Position numbers and translations under genes: made by a program. The notes beneath the pieces were generated by a model. It was not told the origin of the DNA, did no database searches, and was given only the letters and a program-made list of their open reading frames with translations. Source: Paraburkholderia sp. (GTDB taxonomy: Bacteria; Pseudomonadota; Gammaproteobacteria; Burkholderiales; Burkholderiaceae). From it: 64,000 bases of DNA. Below, piece by piece: positions 42,082-51,477 of the stretch; within the stretch, counting starts at the first letter, position 1, and each line of letters opens with the position of its first letter. The stretch spans positions 62,001-126,000 of the forward strand of contig NZ_JAMXLH010000048.1 in the NCBI RefSeq assembly GCF_024281035.1, given 5' to 3'.

Positions 42082-43001
42082 GCGTACCGGCAGGCTGGCT
42101 GACCAGTCAGGGTACGCTCGCGCGCGAACTGACGATGCGCGGCCACGGACTGCATACGGGCCGCGCCGTGAGCGTGCGCATCGTGCCGGTGCGTGATGCA
42201 AGGGCGGCGGATGCGTCGCCGGGCATCGTGTTTCGGCGCATCGAGGACAGGCGTGAAGTGGTGTGGCTGCGCGCGGAGCCCGCGCTGCGGCATGCGCAGC
42301 CGCTGTGCACGATGCTGCGCGCAGCGAACGGGCTTGGCGTGCGCACGGTTGAGCATTTGCTCGCATCGTTGCTGGCCTGCGAGATCGACCACGCGGTGGT
42401 CGAAATCGACGCCGAGGAAGTGCCGATTCTGGACGGCAGCGCATTGCCATGGATCGAGGCGATTCGCGCCTGCGGCCGCGAGGCGCTGCCGCAACCGAAG
42501 TGCTTCATTCGCGTGCTCAAGCCGGTTGTGGTCGTCGACGGAAGTGGCGCGCAGCGCCGCGAAATGCGCATCGAACCTGCGGCGCGCTACGAAATGTGTG
42601 TGTGCAACGATCTCAGGGGCTTCGGCGACATGCAATGGAGCGGCGCGCTCACGCCCGACGTTTTCGCTAGCGAGATCGCGCCGTCGCGCTCGTATGGGCG
42701 CGTGAAATGGGCGGTGCCCGCGATCGTCTCGGGCTACATGCGCGGCATGCCGATCCTGCGCGGGGCGCGCCCTTCGTGCACGGCGCCGATCGTCGGCAAT
42801 CGCGTGCTGGGCGGCATGCGATTGCCCGACGAGTTCGTGCGTCATCGCGTGCTGGATCTCGTCGGCGACCTCGCGCTTGCCGGTGCGCCACTGCTTGGCC
42901 GCGTGAGTGCGCAGCGCCCGAGTCACGAAATGAACTTCCGGCTGCTTGCCGCGCTGCTCGCCGAGCGCGATGCGTGGGAGTGGACCGAATGCGCGATATA
43001 G
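42078..43001 (+). CDS. wcbS: LpxC-paralogous metal-dependent deacetylase
   Basis: The 307-residue protein has the length and motifs of UDP-3-O-acyl-GlcNAc deacetylase (LpxC): TMRGHGLHTGRAVSV, RTVEHLLASLLACEIDHAVV, EVPILDGSALPW, and HRVLDLVGDLAL near the C terminus. The zinc ligands appear intact: His93, His256 and Asp260, with the general acid-base His283 in SHEMNF. The housekeeping lpxC normally lies in the division cluster, so this is a specialised paralogue. It is coupled to the polyketide synthase by a 4-bp overlap, which suggests removal of an N-acetyl (or N-acyl) group from a PKS-derived or lipid-linked intermediate. Confidence 0.88.
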
Positions 43002-43037
43002 CACCGCGCCGGCCTTCGATCAGGGGGGCAGCACTTT

Positions 43038-44387
43038 ATGGGAATGGGTGAGCAGATCCGCAAGCAGCTTGCGGCGGCGGCGCTCAAGCGCCACCTTGAG
43101 CGCGTCTCGGGTGCGGTGCAGGTGCACGGCGAAGGCACGGCCGTGAACGCCACTGCGCGACCGGGTGCGGCGGCGGGTGGTGCCTGGGACGCACGCGCGC
43201 GCTTCGAGGCAATGCCGCTGTATCGGCAGGTGAGCCTCATGCGCCAGATGGGCGACGCGCTGCGCGTGTCGTCGCCGTTCTTTCGCGTGCACGAGGGCGC
43301 GGCAGGCGCCACGACCCGTATCGGCGGGCGCGAGTACATCAACTTCGCGAACTACAACTACCTCGGGCTGTCCGGCGACCCGTACGTGACGGCTCAGGCG
43401 AAAGACGCGATCGACCGCTACGGCACCTCGGCGTCCGCGAGCCGCATGGTCGCGGGTGAACGCCCGGTGCAGCGGGAACTCGAACAGGCGCTCGCGCGCC
43501 TGTATGGCACCGACGACTGCGTGGCATTCGTGAGCGGCCACGCGACGAACGTCACGGTGATCGGCGCCCTGTTCGGGCAAGGCGATCTGATTGTCCACGA
43601 TGCGCTCGCGCATAACAGCATCGTGCAAGGCGCGCAGTTGAGCGGCGCAAAACGCCTCTCGTTCGCCCACAACGACTGGCGCGAACTCGATGCGCTGCTC
43701 GCGCGCGTGCGCCACGAATTCCGCAATGTGCTCGTCGTCATCGAAGGGCTCTATAGCATGGACGGTGATCTGCCCGATCTCGTGCGGTTCGTCGAGATCC
43801 GGCGGCGCCACGGCGTGTTCCTGATGGTCGACGAGGCGCACTCGCTCGGCGTGCTCGGTGCAGCGGGCAGGGGCATTCGCGAGCATAGCGGCGTGTCGAG
43901 CGGCGACGTCGATCTCTGGATGGGCACGATGAGCAAGACGCTCGCGGGCTGCGGCGGCTTTATCGCGGGCTGCCAGCCGCTGGTCGACATGCTGCGCCAT
44001 CTTGCGCCAGGGTTTCTCTACAGCGTCGGTCTCGCACCGGCACTCGCGGCGGGCTCGCTCGCGGCGTTAAATCGCATGCTTGCCGAGCCCGAGCGGGTCG
44101 CGACGCTGCAGGCGCGCGGCCGGCAGTTCCTGCGCGAAGCGCGCGCAGCCGGTCTGGATACGGGCGCGAGCGCGGGCTACGCCGTCGTGCCCGTCATCGC
44201 ACGCAGCTCGCTCAAGGCGGCACAGTGGGCCAACGCATTGTTCGAGGAAGGCATCAATGTGCAGCCGATTTTCTATCCGGCAGTCGAAGAACGGGCAGCC
44301 AGGCTGCGTTTTTTCATCTGCTCGACGCACAAGCCGGAGCAGATCACGCATACAGTCGATACGCTCGCGCGCATTGCGAAAAGGTAG
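43038..44387 (+). CDS. wcbT: Alpha-oxoamine synthase (AONS/serine palmitoyltransferase-like)
   Basis: The 449-residue PLP enzyme of fold type I has a ~70-residue N-terminal extension. The core then starts with INFANYNYLGLSGDP, YGTSASASRMVAGERPVQREL, FVSGHATNVTVIGALFG, MVDEAHSLGVLGAAGRGI and TMSKTLAGCGGFIAG, where Lys300 binds PLP. These enzymes condense an acyl thioester with an amino acid, with decarboxylation, to give an amino ketone. Next to the ACP-bearing wcbR, the simplest reading is off-loading of the polyketide as an amino ketone, a sphingoid-like product. It lies 36 bp after wcbS. Confidence 0.9.
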   Translation: MGMGEQIRKQLAAAALKRHLERVSGAVQVHGEGTAVNATARPGAAAGGAWDARARFEAMPLYRQVSLMRQMGDALRVSSPFFRVHEGAAGATTRIGGREYINFANYNYLGLSGDPYVTAQAKDAIDRYGTSASASRMVAGERPVQRELEQALARLYGTDDCVAFVSGHATNVTVIGALFGQGDLIVHDALAHNSIVQGAQLSGAKRLSFAHNDWRELDALLARVRHEFRNVLVVIEGLYSMDGDLPDLVRFVEIRRRHGVFLMVDEAHSLGVLGAAGRGIREHSGVSSGDVDLWMGTMSKTLAGCGGFIAGCQPLVDMLRHLAPGFLYSVGLAPALAAGSLAALNRMLAEPERVATLQARGRQFLREARAAGLDTGASAGYAVVPVIARSSLKAAQWANALFEEGINVQPIFYPAVEERAARLRFFICSTHKPEQITHTVDTLARIAKR

Positions 44388-44399
44388 CGGGACGACATC

Positions 44400-45110
44400 G
44401 TGGCGACCGGACCTGAAGCCACGCTCGTTTTCCCAGCCGACGCGCCCGGAGCGTCGGCGCCGCCGCCCGCACTGACCTTTCGCGCGGCGCGCGCGGAGGA
44501 TGCGGCTGCTGTTGCGCCACTCGTCTACGCTTCCGGAGAGCGGGAATTCCGGTTTTTCCTGGGGGTTTCATCCGGCGAGTGCGTGGCGTTCCTGCGCGAT
44601 GCATTCGCGCTTTCCGCCGGGCGATTTTCCTGGAGACGGCATCGTGTAGCACTCGATGCGAGCGGCGAGATCGTTGGTGTGCTCGCCGCGCATGACGGCA
44701 GAGACGTGCGCGCAGACGATCCGCACATCGCGTGGATACTGCTGCGGCATTTCGGACTGCGCCGCACGGTCCCGATGCTGCTGCGCGGGCTCGTACTCGA
44801 ACAGGAACTGCCGAAGCCGAAACGCAGCCAGACGCGGGTTGCACACTGTGCCGTCGCGGCGGCAATGCGCGGCACGGGTGTTTTTAGCGCACTCTTCGGC
44901 GACGCGCGGCGCACGGGCATGCGCGGCCTCGCTGGCGAGCCGGATGAGCGCGAGATCGTACTCGACGTGCTCGTGAGCAACACGCGTGCGGCCGCGCTGT
45001 ATCGGCGGCACGGTTTCGTCGAGGTTGCGCGGCCGCGCCCGCGCTCACGCCGGTCGCCTGACGATCTCGAATCGATTCGAATGCGTTTCAGTCCCCGTAT
45101 GACTGATTGA
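44400..45110 (+). CDS. GNAT-family N-acetyltransferase
   Basis: The 236-residue protein has a GNAT core: PALTFRAARAEDAAAVAPLV at the start, VAHCAVAAAMRGTGVFSALFGDA (acetyl-CoA pyrophosphate loop, R/G-x-x-G) and LDVLVSNTRAAALYRRHGFVEV near the end. The start is GTG 44400, 12 bp after the wcbT stop. It is the last gene of the rightward capsule operon and could N-acylate the amino group produced by WcbT, the counterpart of the deacetylase WcbS. It is not necessarily part of the wcb set of other species. Confidence 0.85.
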   Translation: MATGPEATLVFPADAPGASAPPPALTFRAARAEDAAAVAPLVYASGEREFRFFLGVSSGECVAFLRDAFALSAGRFSWRRHRVALDASGEIVGVLAAHDGRDVRADDPHIAWILLRHFGLRRTVPMLLRGLVLEQELPKPKRSQTRVAHCAVAAAMRGTGVFSALFGDARRTGMRGLAGEPDEREIVLDVLVSNTRAAALYRRHGFVEVARPRPRSRRSPDDLESIRMRFSPRMTD

Positions 45111-45153
45111 GACGCAAGATGCTCGACATATCCGTCGAAGTCGGCTCAGGCTT

Positions 45154-45975
45154 TCACGTGAACAGCACGCGCTTCACGCGCTGCAACGTCCTGTACGGCG
45201 TCACAAAATGCAGCAAGCTCTTCGCGAGCCCCGCCCAGTCGCGCCAGTTGAGCACGTTCAAATAGCGCCATTGCAAACGCAGCGTAGAAACGATTTGCCG
45301 CCGCCGCTTTGTCGCGCTGATACCGCCTTCATTGAGCTCGTAATAGAGCCCGGGCTCCGGCAGGTTCGCGCATTCGTAGCGCTCCATCAGCCGCAGGAAC
45401 AGATCGAGATCCTCGGCCGCCGGATATTTCACGCGATAGTTGCCCACGGCCTTCACAGCCTCCACGCGCAGCATCACCGAAGGGTGAACAAGTGGCGAGC
45501 GCAACAGGCGCTCGCGCCGCAAACGCGCGGGGTCGGCTGCCGGCCTCAGTACGAAGAGCGGCTCGCCTGCCCGATTCACGACTTGCGTCCACATGCCGAG
45601 CGCCGCGAGCGAGGGCGTTGCCTCCATGCACGCGCGCTGTTTCGCAAGCCGGTGCGCGAACGCGAGATCGCCCGCATCGATGCGGGCGGCATAACGAAAG
45701 CCTCGCGCGGCGAGTGCTTCGATACCCGCTTCGAGTGCGCGCTCGATGCCGCCGTTCCTGGGCATGCGCAGAATTTCCACGCACATGCCCGGCACGTCGG
45801 GCGCGACGATCGGCGGCGTGCTGCCGTCGTCCACGACAAGCGCGTAAATCGTTGCGTCCTCACTGAACGAAGCCAGCGAGCGTTCGACGTCGGCCTGGCC
45901 GTTATAGGCGGGCATCAGCACGGCGACGTCGGCGAGCGCACCGTTACGCGCGGCGCCTGCAATGGGGTTCGTCAT
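45154..45975 (-). CDS. Family 2 glycosyltransferase
   Basis: The 273-residue GT-A protein has DVAVLMPAYNGQADVERSLA, YALVVDDGSTPPIV, AARIDAGDLAFAHRLAKQ (aspartate motif) and KYPAAEDLDLFLRLMERY (acceptor-side EDxD). It has no membrane anchor. It overlaps the start of the second wzx by 4 bp and converges with the GNAT gene. The pair GT2-wzx is likely a separate two-gene unit for another glycan. Confidence 0.88.
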   Translation of the reverse strand: MTNPIAGAARNGALADVAVLMPAYNGQADVERSLASFSEDATIYALVVDDGSTPPIVAPDVPGMCVEILRMPRNGGIERALEAGIEALAARGFRYAARIDAGDLAFAHRLAKQRACMEATPSLAALGMWTQVVNRAGEPLFVLRPAADPARLRRERLLRSPLVHPSVMLRVEAVKAVGNYRVKYPAAEDLDLFLRLMERYECANLPEPGLYYELNEGGISATKRRRQIVSTLRLQWRYLNVLNWRDWAGLAKSLLHFVTPYRTLQRVKRVLFT

Positions 45976-47234
45976 GAAGCGAGCTTGAGGCGGATGTAAT
46001 AGAAGTTCACGCTTGCAGCGGCGACATAGCCCGCCGCAAGTCCCACGAGCGCACCGTATGCGCCGAGGCGGTCAATGGCGATGAGGTTCACGGCGAACGC
46101 CACGGCGAGCGCGAGCAGCCACTTCGCGAGCAGCACGAATTTGGCCTGGTATTTAAGTACGACGAGGTTGCCGATTGCCTCGATTCCCGCGGGCACGGAA
46201 AGCCACACGGCCCAGCGGAAAATGCCGACTGCCTCCGTGTAATCCGGGCCGAACACGCGGCCGATGATGAAACCCGCGAGGGCGTCGAGCACGAGCGCGC
46301 CCGACACCATCAACGCCGCGGTCATGATGAAGAGCCGCAGCAGATTGCGGCGCAGCTGCGCGCTCTGCTGCACGCGGTAGACGAACGCGGGCGCGATGGT
46401 TTGCGCGAGCATCAGCGCGAGCGTGATCCAGTTTTCGTTCAACTGCTGCGCGGCCGAATAGCGGCCGAGGTCGGCGAACGAGATCGTGCGTTCGAGCATC
46501 AGGCGGTCGAGTTTCAGGAACAGGTACATGCAAATGAGCCCGATCCAGAACACGGTGCCTGCCGTGGCGAAGTGGCGAAAGAGCGTACGGTCGACGTGCC
46601 AGCCGAGCTTGCCGCCGTGGCGGCGCCGGAAGTAAAGCACGAGGGCCGCGCCGATTGCCGCCGATTCGATTGCCCACAGCCAGCCGAAGCTCGCGGGCCC
46701 GAATGCGGCGCGCGCGAGCAGCCAGACGAAGAGCGCCTTGAGGATGGCCGTCGTCATGCTCGCCAGCAACTGCGGCTTGCTGTACGTCATGCTTTGCAGC
46801 CAGGCGTTGATGACGCCGACGAACGGTTCGCGGAACAACATCGTGACCGCGAGGCCCGCGAGCATGGCGCCGACGAGCGGATCGGCCGCACCCGTCGCGA
46901 TGCCGGCCCAGGTCACGAGCAGCGCCGCCGCGGACACGCCGATGCGCAAGGCAAATGCGCTGCCGAGCACCGTGCCCAGTTGCTCTGGCGGCCGGGTCAC
47001 GATGGTCGGCACGAGGATTTCCGCGCCGCACACCCACGTGATGGGCGCGAGCACGAGCAGCAGCGTATTGGCGTATTGCCACTTGCCGAAGACATCGGGG
47101 CCGAAATAGCGCGCGAGTATGCCGCTGATCGCAATGGCGACTGCGATCTGCGTGACCCGCTCGAGGCCGAGCCACATGATGTTTGCGAATGCGCGGGCGA
47201 CGTCGGGGTTCGCGTAGCGCTTCAGGCTCAGCAT
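45972..47234 (-). CDS. wzx: Polysaccharide flippase Wzx (second copy, divergent from the first)
   Basis: The 420-residue membrane protein has about 12 helices. The N terminus, AFANIMWLGLERVTQIAVAIAIS followed by ARYFGPDVFGKWQYANTLLL, is typical of flippases of the polysaccharide transport family. It is not a close copy of the wzx at 3094. Residues ~346-383 (PAGIEAIGNL ... KWLLALAV) recur as a 98-bp relic at 63708-63805. It is transcribed leftward from the region shared with the phosphomannomutase. Confidence 0.9.
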   Translation of the reverse strand: MLSLKRYANPDVARAFANIMWLGLERVTQIAVAIAISGILARYFGPDVFGKWQYANTLLLVLAPITWVCGAEILVPTIVTRPPEQLGTVLGSAFALRIGVSAAALLVTWAGIATGAADPLVGAMLAGLAVTMLFREPFVGVINAWLQSMTYSKPQLLASMTTAILKALFVWLLARAAFGPASFGWLWAIESAAIGAALVLYFRRRHGGKLGWHVDRTLFRHFATAGTVFWIGLICMYLFLKLDRLMLERTISFADLGRYSAAQQLNENWITLALMLAQTIAPAFVYRVQQSAQLRRNLLRLFIMTAALMVSGALVLDALAGFIIGRVFGPDYTEAVGIFRWAVWLSVPAGIEAIGNLVVLKYQAKFVLLAKWLLALAVAFAVNLIAIDRLGAYGALVGLAAGYVAAASVNFYYIRLKLAS

Positions 47235-47484
47235 GGCCGCACGGCGCCCGGGGTGGCCGGGTGCTCACGCAGCATACGGGGCCGGCGCGGGACAGGCATT
47301 ATCGATATTGTTATCGGAAGGAAAGGGCCAGGCATTAAAATGGGTGCCTAATTGTCAGGTAGCACAGGCGAAAGACGGCCATTATAGTTTGTAACGGATT
47401 CGACTTTTCGTAACGGGCTGCGCAAGTATGCAGCCGAACTGTGTTACCTATAGGCACGGTCATTCAAGGACGGTGAGTCTCATC
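47235..47484. promoter_or_regulatory. Divergent promoter region between wzx and the phosphomannomutase gene
   Basis: The 250-bp divergent gap holds a dyad CGATA-TTGT-TATCG at 47303-47316 and two direct copies of CAGGCATTA (near 47293 and 47332). No well-spaced -35/-10 pair was found. A separate AAGGA lies upstream of the start at 47485. Confidence 0.35.
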
Positions 47485-48879
47485 ATGGTTTCTCAATCGA
47501 TTTTCAAGGCCTATGACATTCGCGGCGTGATCGGCAAGACGCTCGACGCCGAAACAGCGCACGCCATTGGCCGGGCATTCGGCAGCGAAGTGCGTGCGCA
47601 GGGCGGCGATGCAGTCGTGATCGCGCGTGACGGCCGGCTCTCCGGGCCGGAACTGAGCCGCGCGCTGGGCGACGGCCTGCGCGAAGCGGGCGTCGACGTC
47701 GTGGACGTGGGCATGGTGCCGACGCCGGTCGGCTACTTCGCGGCCAGCGTGCCGCTGAAGCTGGCGGGCGGCGAGCGCAGCGTGGATTCGTGCATCGTCG
47801 TGACCGGCAGCCATAATCCGCCCGATTACAACGGCTTCAAGATGGTGTTGCGCGGCAAGGCGATTTACGGCGCGCAGATCACCGCACTCTACGAGCGCAT
47901 CGTTGCAGGCCGCTTCGACACCGGCGCGGGCAGCTACACGCAATACGACATCGCCGACGAGTACGTCGAGCGCATCGTGGGCGATGTGAAGCTTGCGCGT
48001 CCGATAAAGATCGTCGTCGACACCGGCAACGGCGTGGCCGGCAATCTCGCGCCGCGCCTCTTCAAGACGATGGGCTGCGAGCTGGTCGAACTCTTCACCG
48101 ACGTGGACGGCACGTTCCCGAACCACCACCCGGATCCGGCGCACCCCGAAAACCTGCAGGACGTGATCCGCGCGCTCAAGGAAACCGACGCCGAGGTCGG
48201 CTTCGCGTTCGACGGCGACGGCGACCGCCTGGGCGTCGTCACGAAGGACGGCCAGATCATCTATCCGGACCGTCAACTGATGCTGTTCGCCGAGGACGTG
48301 CTGTCGCGCCATCCCGGCGAAGAGATCATTTACGACGTGAAGTGCACGCGTAATCTCGCGAAGTGGGTGAAGGCCAAGGGCGGCGTGCCGCTCATGTGGA
48401 AGACGGGCCATTCGCTCGTGAAGGCGAAGCTGCGCGAGACCGGCGCGCCGCTCGCGGGCGAGATGAGCGGCCACGTGTTCTTCAAGGACCGCTGGTACGG
48501 CTTCGACGACGGGCTCTATACCGGCGCGCGTCTGCTCGAACTGCTCTCGCGCGTCACGGATCCGAGCAAGCTGCTCAACGGCCTGCCGAACTCGCACGCC
48601 ACGCCTGAACTGCAACTCAAGCTCGAAGAGGGCGAGAACTTCGCGCTGATCGCGAAGCTGCAAAAGAACGCGCAGTTCACGGGCGCGGACGAGGTCATCA
48701 CGATCGACGGTTTGCGCGTGGAGTATCCGGACGGCTTCGGACTCGCGCGTTCGTCGAACACGACGCCGGTGGTCGTGATGCGCTTCGAGGCCGACAACGA
48801 TGCGGCGCTCGCGCGTATCCAGGCCGATTTCAAGCGCGTGATTCTCGCCGAGAAGCCGGACGCGACGTTGCCGTTTTGA
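47485..48879 (+). CDS. manB: Phosphomannomutase / phosphoglucomutase
   Basis: From ATG 47485 the protein has 464 residues, the usual length of AlgC/ManB. It begins IFKAYDIRGVIG. The phosphoserine loop is TGSHNPPDYNG (Ser109), the metal loop is FDGDGDRLG (Asp243, Asp245, Asp247), the sugar-binding loop is GEMSGHVFF and the phosphate-binding end is RSSNTTPVVVMRFEA. It interconverts hexose 6- and 1-phosphates and would feed ManC with mannose-1-phosphate as well as glucose-1-phosphate routes. An upstream in-frame start at 47428 would add 19 unrelated residues. Confidence 0.95.
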   Translation: MVSQSIFKAYDIRGVIGKTLDAETAHAIGRAFGSEVRAQGGDAVVIARDGRLSGPELSRALGDGLREAGVDVVDVGMVPTPVGYFAASVPLKLAGGERSVDSCIVVTGSHNPPDYNGFKMVLRGKAIYGAQITALYERIVAGRFDTGAGSYTQYDIADEYVERIVGDVKLARPIKIVVDTGNGVAGNLAPRLFKTMGCELVELFTDVDGTFPNHHPDPAHPENLQDVIRALKETDAEVGFAFDGDGDRLGVVTKDGQIIYPDRQLMLFAEDVLSRHPGEEIIYDVKCTRNLAKWVKAKGGVPLMWKTGHSLVKAKLRETGAPLAGEMSGHVFFKDRWYGFDDGLYTGARLLELLSRVTDPSKLLNGLPNSHATPELQLKLEEGENFALIAKLQKNAQFTGADEVITIDGLRVEYPDGFGLARSSNTTPVVVMRFEADNDAALARIQADFKRVILAEKPDATLPF

Positions 48880-49784
48880 TCATGCGTTGCGCGGTCCGGT
48901 GCGGTCCGGCGCACATTGGGCCGCGCACCGCATCGCGTGGCGCATACCGTCGCCTTGATGTCCGTACGTCAACTCACGAACAATTCCGCATGCTTTCTGG
49001 CTGACGGATGGCTTTCCGGTTCCTTTTGTTTTGCGAAACAATCGATCGCGAAGCAAAACCGGCACCAGGCGCGCCGCATTGGATGGTGAGTATCGGATGC
49101 TTCGCCATGCAACTATGGTTCGGGCGTCTCCAGCGGGCGCCGAACTTCTTTTGCCCACCCACATTCCTGCTGGTCGTACGGCCAGCTGCGTTGCTGTCAT
49201 CCCGCGGCTTGTACCTTGTCTATCTTCGGGCGGGCATTCTCTTCGTATTCCATGTGTGCGCGCGCATCCTTGTGGATCACGTACGTAACACTGCTCCATG
49301 AATGTGGCTCTGTGCGTGCGAGCGCACAGAGCGCACGTCACCCGCAATCCTGCACGCCAAACGGTTCGACCGCCGCGCAAGCCCAAGCATGTAACCGATG
49401 AATCATTTGCGTAACAAAATGTGACGGCGCTATTTCGACCGGCTTTTTCAGACGCTCGTAAGCGACGTTATGCGTGTTTCTCCTGGTAGGCCGACGAATT
49501 CCCCTTCACAGCAACGCTCTCTTGCACCGCTACAAGACGTTCGCGACAGCAAACGTTCGTGCGTCCGGAACGCCCGTCGACAGGGCGATTCGGCTCGTCC
49601 GAACGCTTTGGTGGCCTGAAGGAAAATTACTTTTGAAAGCTCGACGACGGCTCCTGTTGTCGTGCCGCACAAGACCGCATCGCGCGTCCGATTCACCGTC
49701 CCGGACCGCGAAGCTGTATCAAAGGTGAAACAAAACAGAATCTGCAGCGGCAGGCTGGCAAGGTCCGCACGTGTCGCATGCGGT

Positions 49785-49804
49785 CTGTGTGTTTCTTCAC
49801 ACAG
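49785..49804. promoter_or_regulatory. Perfect 7-bp inverted repeat in the Tad leader
   Basis: CTGTGTG (49785-49791) and CACACAG (49798-49804) flank a 6-nt loop TTTCTT. It lies about 715 bp upstream of flp. No T run follows, so an operator is possible. Confidence 0.3.
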
Positions 49805-50119
49805 TGACCCTGATTCTCTTGTGCGTTGCAGGGATTTCGTCTGCATACGTGCGCTTGCCTACCCAACTATTCGCGTCGCCAAAATACCTGACGACTGGAG
49901 CGTCCCTGTTTGGTTTCAATGCTTTAGCCGCCCGAACTAACGTCTTCCGTGACGCGCGCCGGGCTCTTCCTGTCGTCAAGCCGTTCCGAAGCGCTTCCAT
50001 GGCTTTTCTGGCGACGTCATGGGCCCGTGTTCAGCAGTGAAACATTCTGTGTGTGACCGGATTGCCGGGATCCTTTACTTCGCCAAACAATTCAATCCCA
50101 CCAAGCATCCCGGGCGTGT

Positions 50120-50135
50120 TGGCACGCTTGTCGCT
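50120..50135 (+). promoter_or_regulatory. Candidate sigma-54-like promoter element
   Basis: TGGCACG-CTTG-TCGCT matches the -24/-12 consensus (TGGCACG-N4-TTGCW) except for one base, with GG and GC at the required 10-bp spacing. It lies about 385 bp upstream of the flp start, on the correct strand. Such matches occur by chance, and no enhancer-binding activator gene is nearby. Confidence 0.22.
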
Positions 50136-50518
50136 AAGTAGCAGGCGCAACGGTGACGTGCAGCCTGCGCAGCGATCAGGCGACGCGTCACGGCTTCCGG
50201 CCTCGCAGGATTGCTGACGGGGGAATCAATCCTCGATGCCGAAAGACTTCAGCCTCTGATCCGTCGGTCATGGAAAGCGGTGCTGAAGGGCAGGGAGCAG
50301 CGATTACGGCCTCGGCGGTTATCGACGTTCCCGCAGTGGTGGCTTAGGGGAAGGGAAGGTACGCGGCGCATCACACAGGGGCGATACGTCTCAGTGCCGA
50401 TCCTCTTGGCCAGGCTAATCCGGGCTGTGCAGTGTGAGGCCCTTTAACCGATGCTCGGTCCCGCAGCGGGCATGTTTGAGTACTTGAGTTCAAAACTTCA
50501 TTTTCAAGGAGCTTAAAA

Positions 50519-50710
50519 ATGCAAAAGACTCTCGACCTGGTCCGCGCCTTTGGCCGTGAAGAAGATGGCGTGACGGCGATCGAATACGGCCTGCTGGCTG
50601 CGTTGATCGCAGTGGCGATCATCGCCACTGTCACCACCCTCGGCACCAATCTCCAGAAGGTGTTCGCCTACATCAGGGATCAGTTGGCAACCTCCATGAC
50701 CGGGCTCTAA
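50519..50710 (+). CDS. flp: Flp-type type IVb prepilin
   Basis: The 63-residue major pilin has a short positively charged leader ending at Gly17 and a mature N terminus VTAIEYGLLAALIAVAIIAT with the conserved Glu at position +5 and the Glu-Tyr pair of Flp pilins. The prepilin peptidase TadV (next gene) should cleave after Gly17. The C-terminal part is short, as usual for Flp. AAGGAG lies 7 nt upstream. A hairpin follows 18 nt after the stop, which would allow the pilin mRNA to accumulate above the rest of the operon. Confidence 0.96.
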   Translation: MQKTLDLVRAFGREEDGVTAIEYGLLAALIAVAIIATVTTLGTNLQKVFAYIRDQLATSMTGL

Positions 50711-50727
50711 GCGAGACAACAGCCGAA

Positions 50728-50763
50728 GCGGAGCTGCCGGATTTTTACTTTCCGCAGCTTCGC
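50728..50763 (+). terminator. Stem-loop after flp (attenuator or mRNA-stabilising hairpin)
   Basis: GCGGAGCTGC(C)GG pairs with CCGCAGCTTCGC across an 11-nt T-rich loop: 12 pairs, one bulged C and one G-T pair. It lies 18 nt downstream of the flp stop. No T run follows the stem, so it is not a classic intrinsic terminator. It may limit read-through or protect the abundant pilin message. Confidence 0.55.
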
Positions 50764-50928
50764 GGTCGGCACTGCGAAGTGATGCCTGAAATCTGAAAGT
50801 CCCGGGGAAGGGATCGGCAGTTGGTACAGCAGCGGCATCGCGGTGCCTTAAAAAGAAAGAAGACCTGGATGACAAGGCGACCCGCAATGTATCGAGGGTC
50901 GAACTAATGAGCACAACGGGGGAACGCC

Positions 50929-51477
50929 ATGGACGCTTTCGCTTTTCCTGTCGGAGCATGCCTGCTGGGGCTGCTCGCCGCGGCCGCAGGCACGGACCTG
51001 CATACGCGGCGCATTCCGAACGTTCTGGTGCTCACGGGTCTGGCGGTGGCGTTCGCCGTGCAGTGGGGACTGCATGGCGTGGGTGAGGGTAGCCAACGCT
51101 GGATATTGGGCCTGCTCACGGGCGGCGGCCTGTTCTTGCCGCTCTACCTGTTGCGCGGCATGGGTGCGGGAGACGTGAAGCTGATCGCGGCCGTGGGCGC
51201 TTTCGTCGGACCCGTGACGGCATTCGAAATCGCGCTGGCGACCTGCGTCATTGGCGGAGTCTGGTCGCTGGCGGTGGTTGTCTTCAGGGGTAACGCCAGG
51301 TCCGCAGGCGCCAACATGCTGGCAATCCTGCTCTCCAATGGCGGCCAGTGCAGCAGGCTGTCCGGGAAAGACAACGGCGCCGTACGGCCTTCCGTCGGGT
51401 CGCTGCCTTATGGCGTCGCCATTGCACTGGGCACGTTGAGCATCATGATCCTGCGCGCCGGACACAGCATCGTTTGA
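50929..51477 (+). CDS. tadV: Prepilin peptidase, TadV/CpaA type
   Basis: The 182-residue membrane aspartyl protease of the A24 family has about five membrane helices and lacks the N-terminal methylase domain. The catalytic aspartates are Asp23 in AGTDLHTRRIPN and Asp82 in the GxGD motif MGAGDVK. It should process the Flp prepilin and the TadE-like pseudopilins at the inner membrane. The start ATG 50929 has GGGGGAACGCC just upstream. Confidence 0.92.
   Translation: MDAFAFPVGACLLGLLAAAAGTDLHTRRIPNVLVLTGLAVAFAVQWGLHGVGEGSQRWILGLLTGGGLFLPLYLLRGMGAGDVKLIAAVGAFVGPVTAFEIALATCVIGGVWSLAVVVFRGNARSAGANMLAILLSNGGQCSRLSGKDNGAVRPSVGSLPYGVAIALGTLSIMILRAGHSIV

Larger units (their letters stand above)
48880..50518. 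other. 1.64-kb gene-free leader upstream of flp
   Basis: I find no open frame here with a protein-like composition, family motif or good ribosome-binding site on either strand. No tRNA-like cloverleaf was seen. Visible elements are a dyad at 49785-49804, a GG-N10-GC element at 50120-50135 that resembles a sigma-54 promoter, and the AAGGAG ribosome-binding site just before flp. It may be a long regulatory region or the decayed remains of genes lost when the Tad locus arrived. Confidence 0.55.

Noticed and set aside
49020..49065. Dyad TTTTGC ... GCAAAA downstream of manB as a terminator
   Set aside because: Imperfect stem, long loop, no T run and about 150 bp after the stop codon. Too weak to annotate.
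49355..49375. A GGTTCGACC that resembles a tRNA T-loop
   Set aside because: The flanking bases do not form an acceptor stem, anticodon arm or D arm, so there is no tRNA.
48880..49386. Possible small genes in the leader before flp (168-, 97- and 132-residue frames)
   Set aside because: They overlap one another on both strands, have biased Arg/Ser/Cys content and no start signals, so they look like chance frames.
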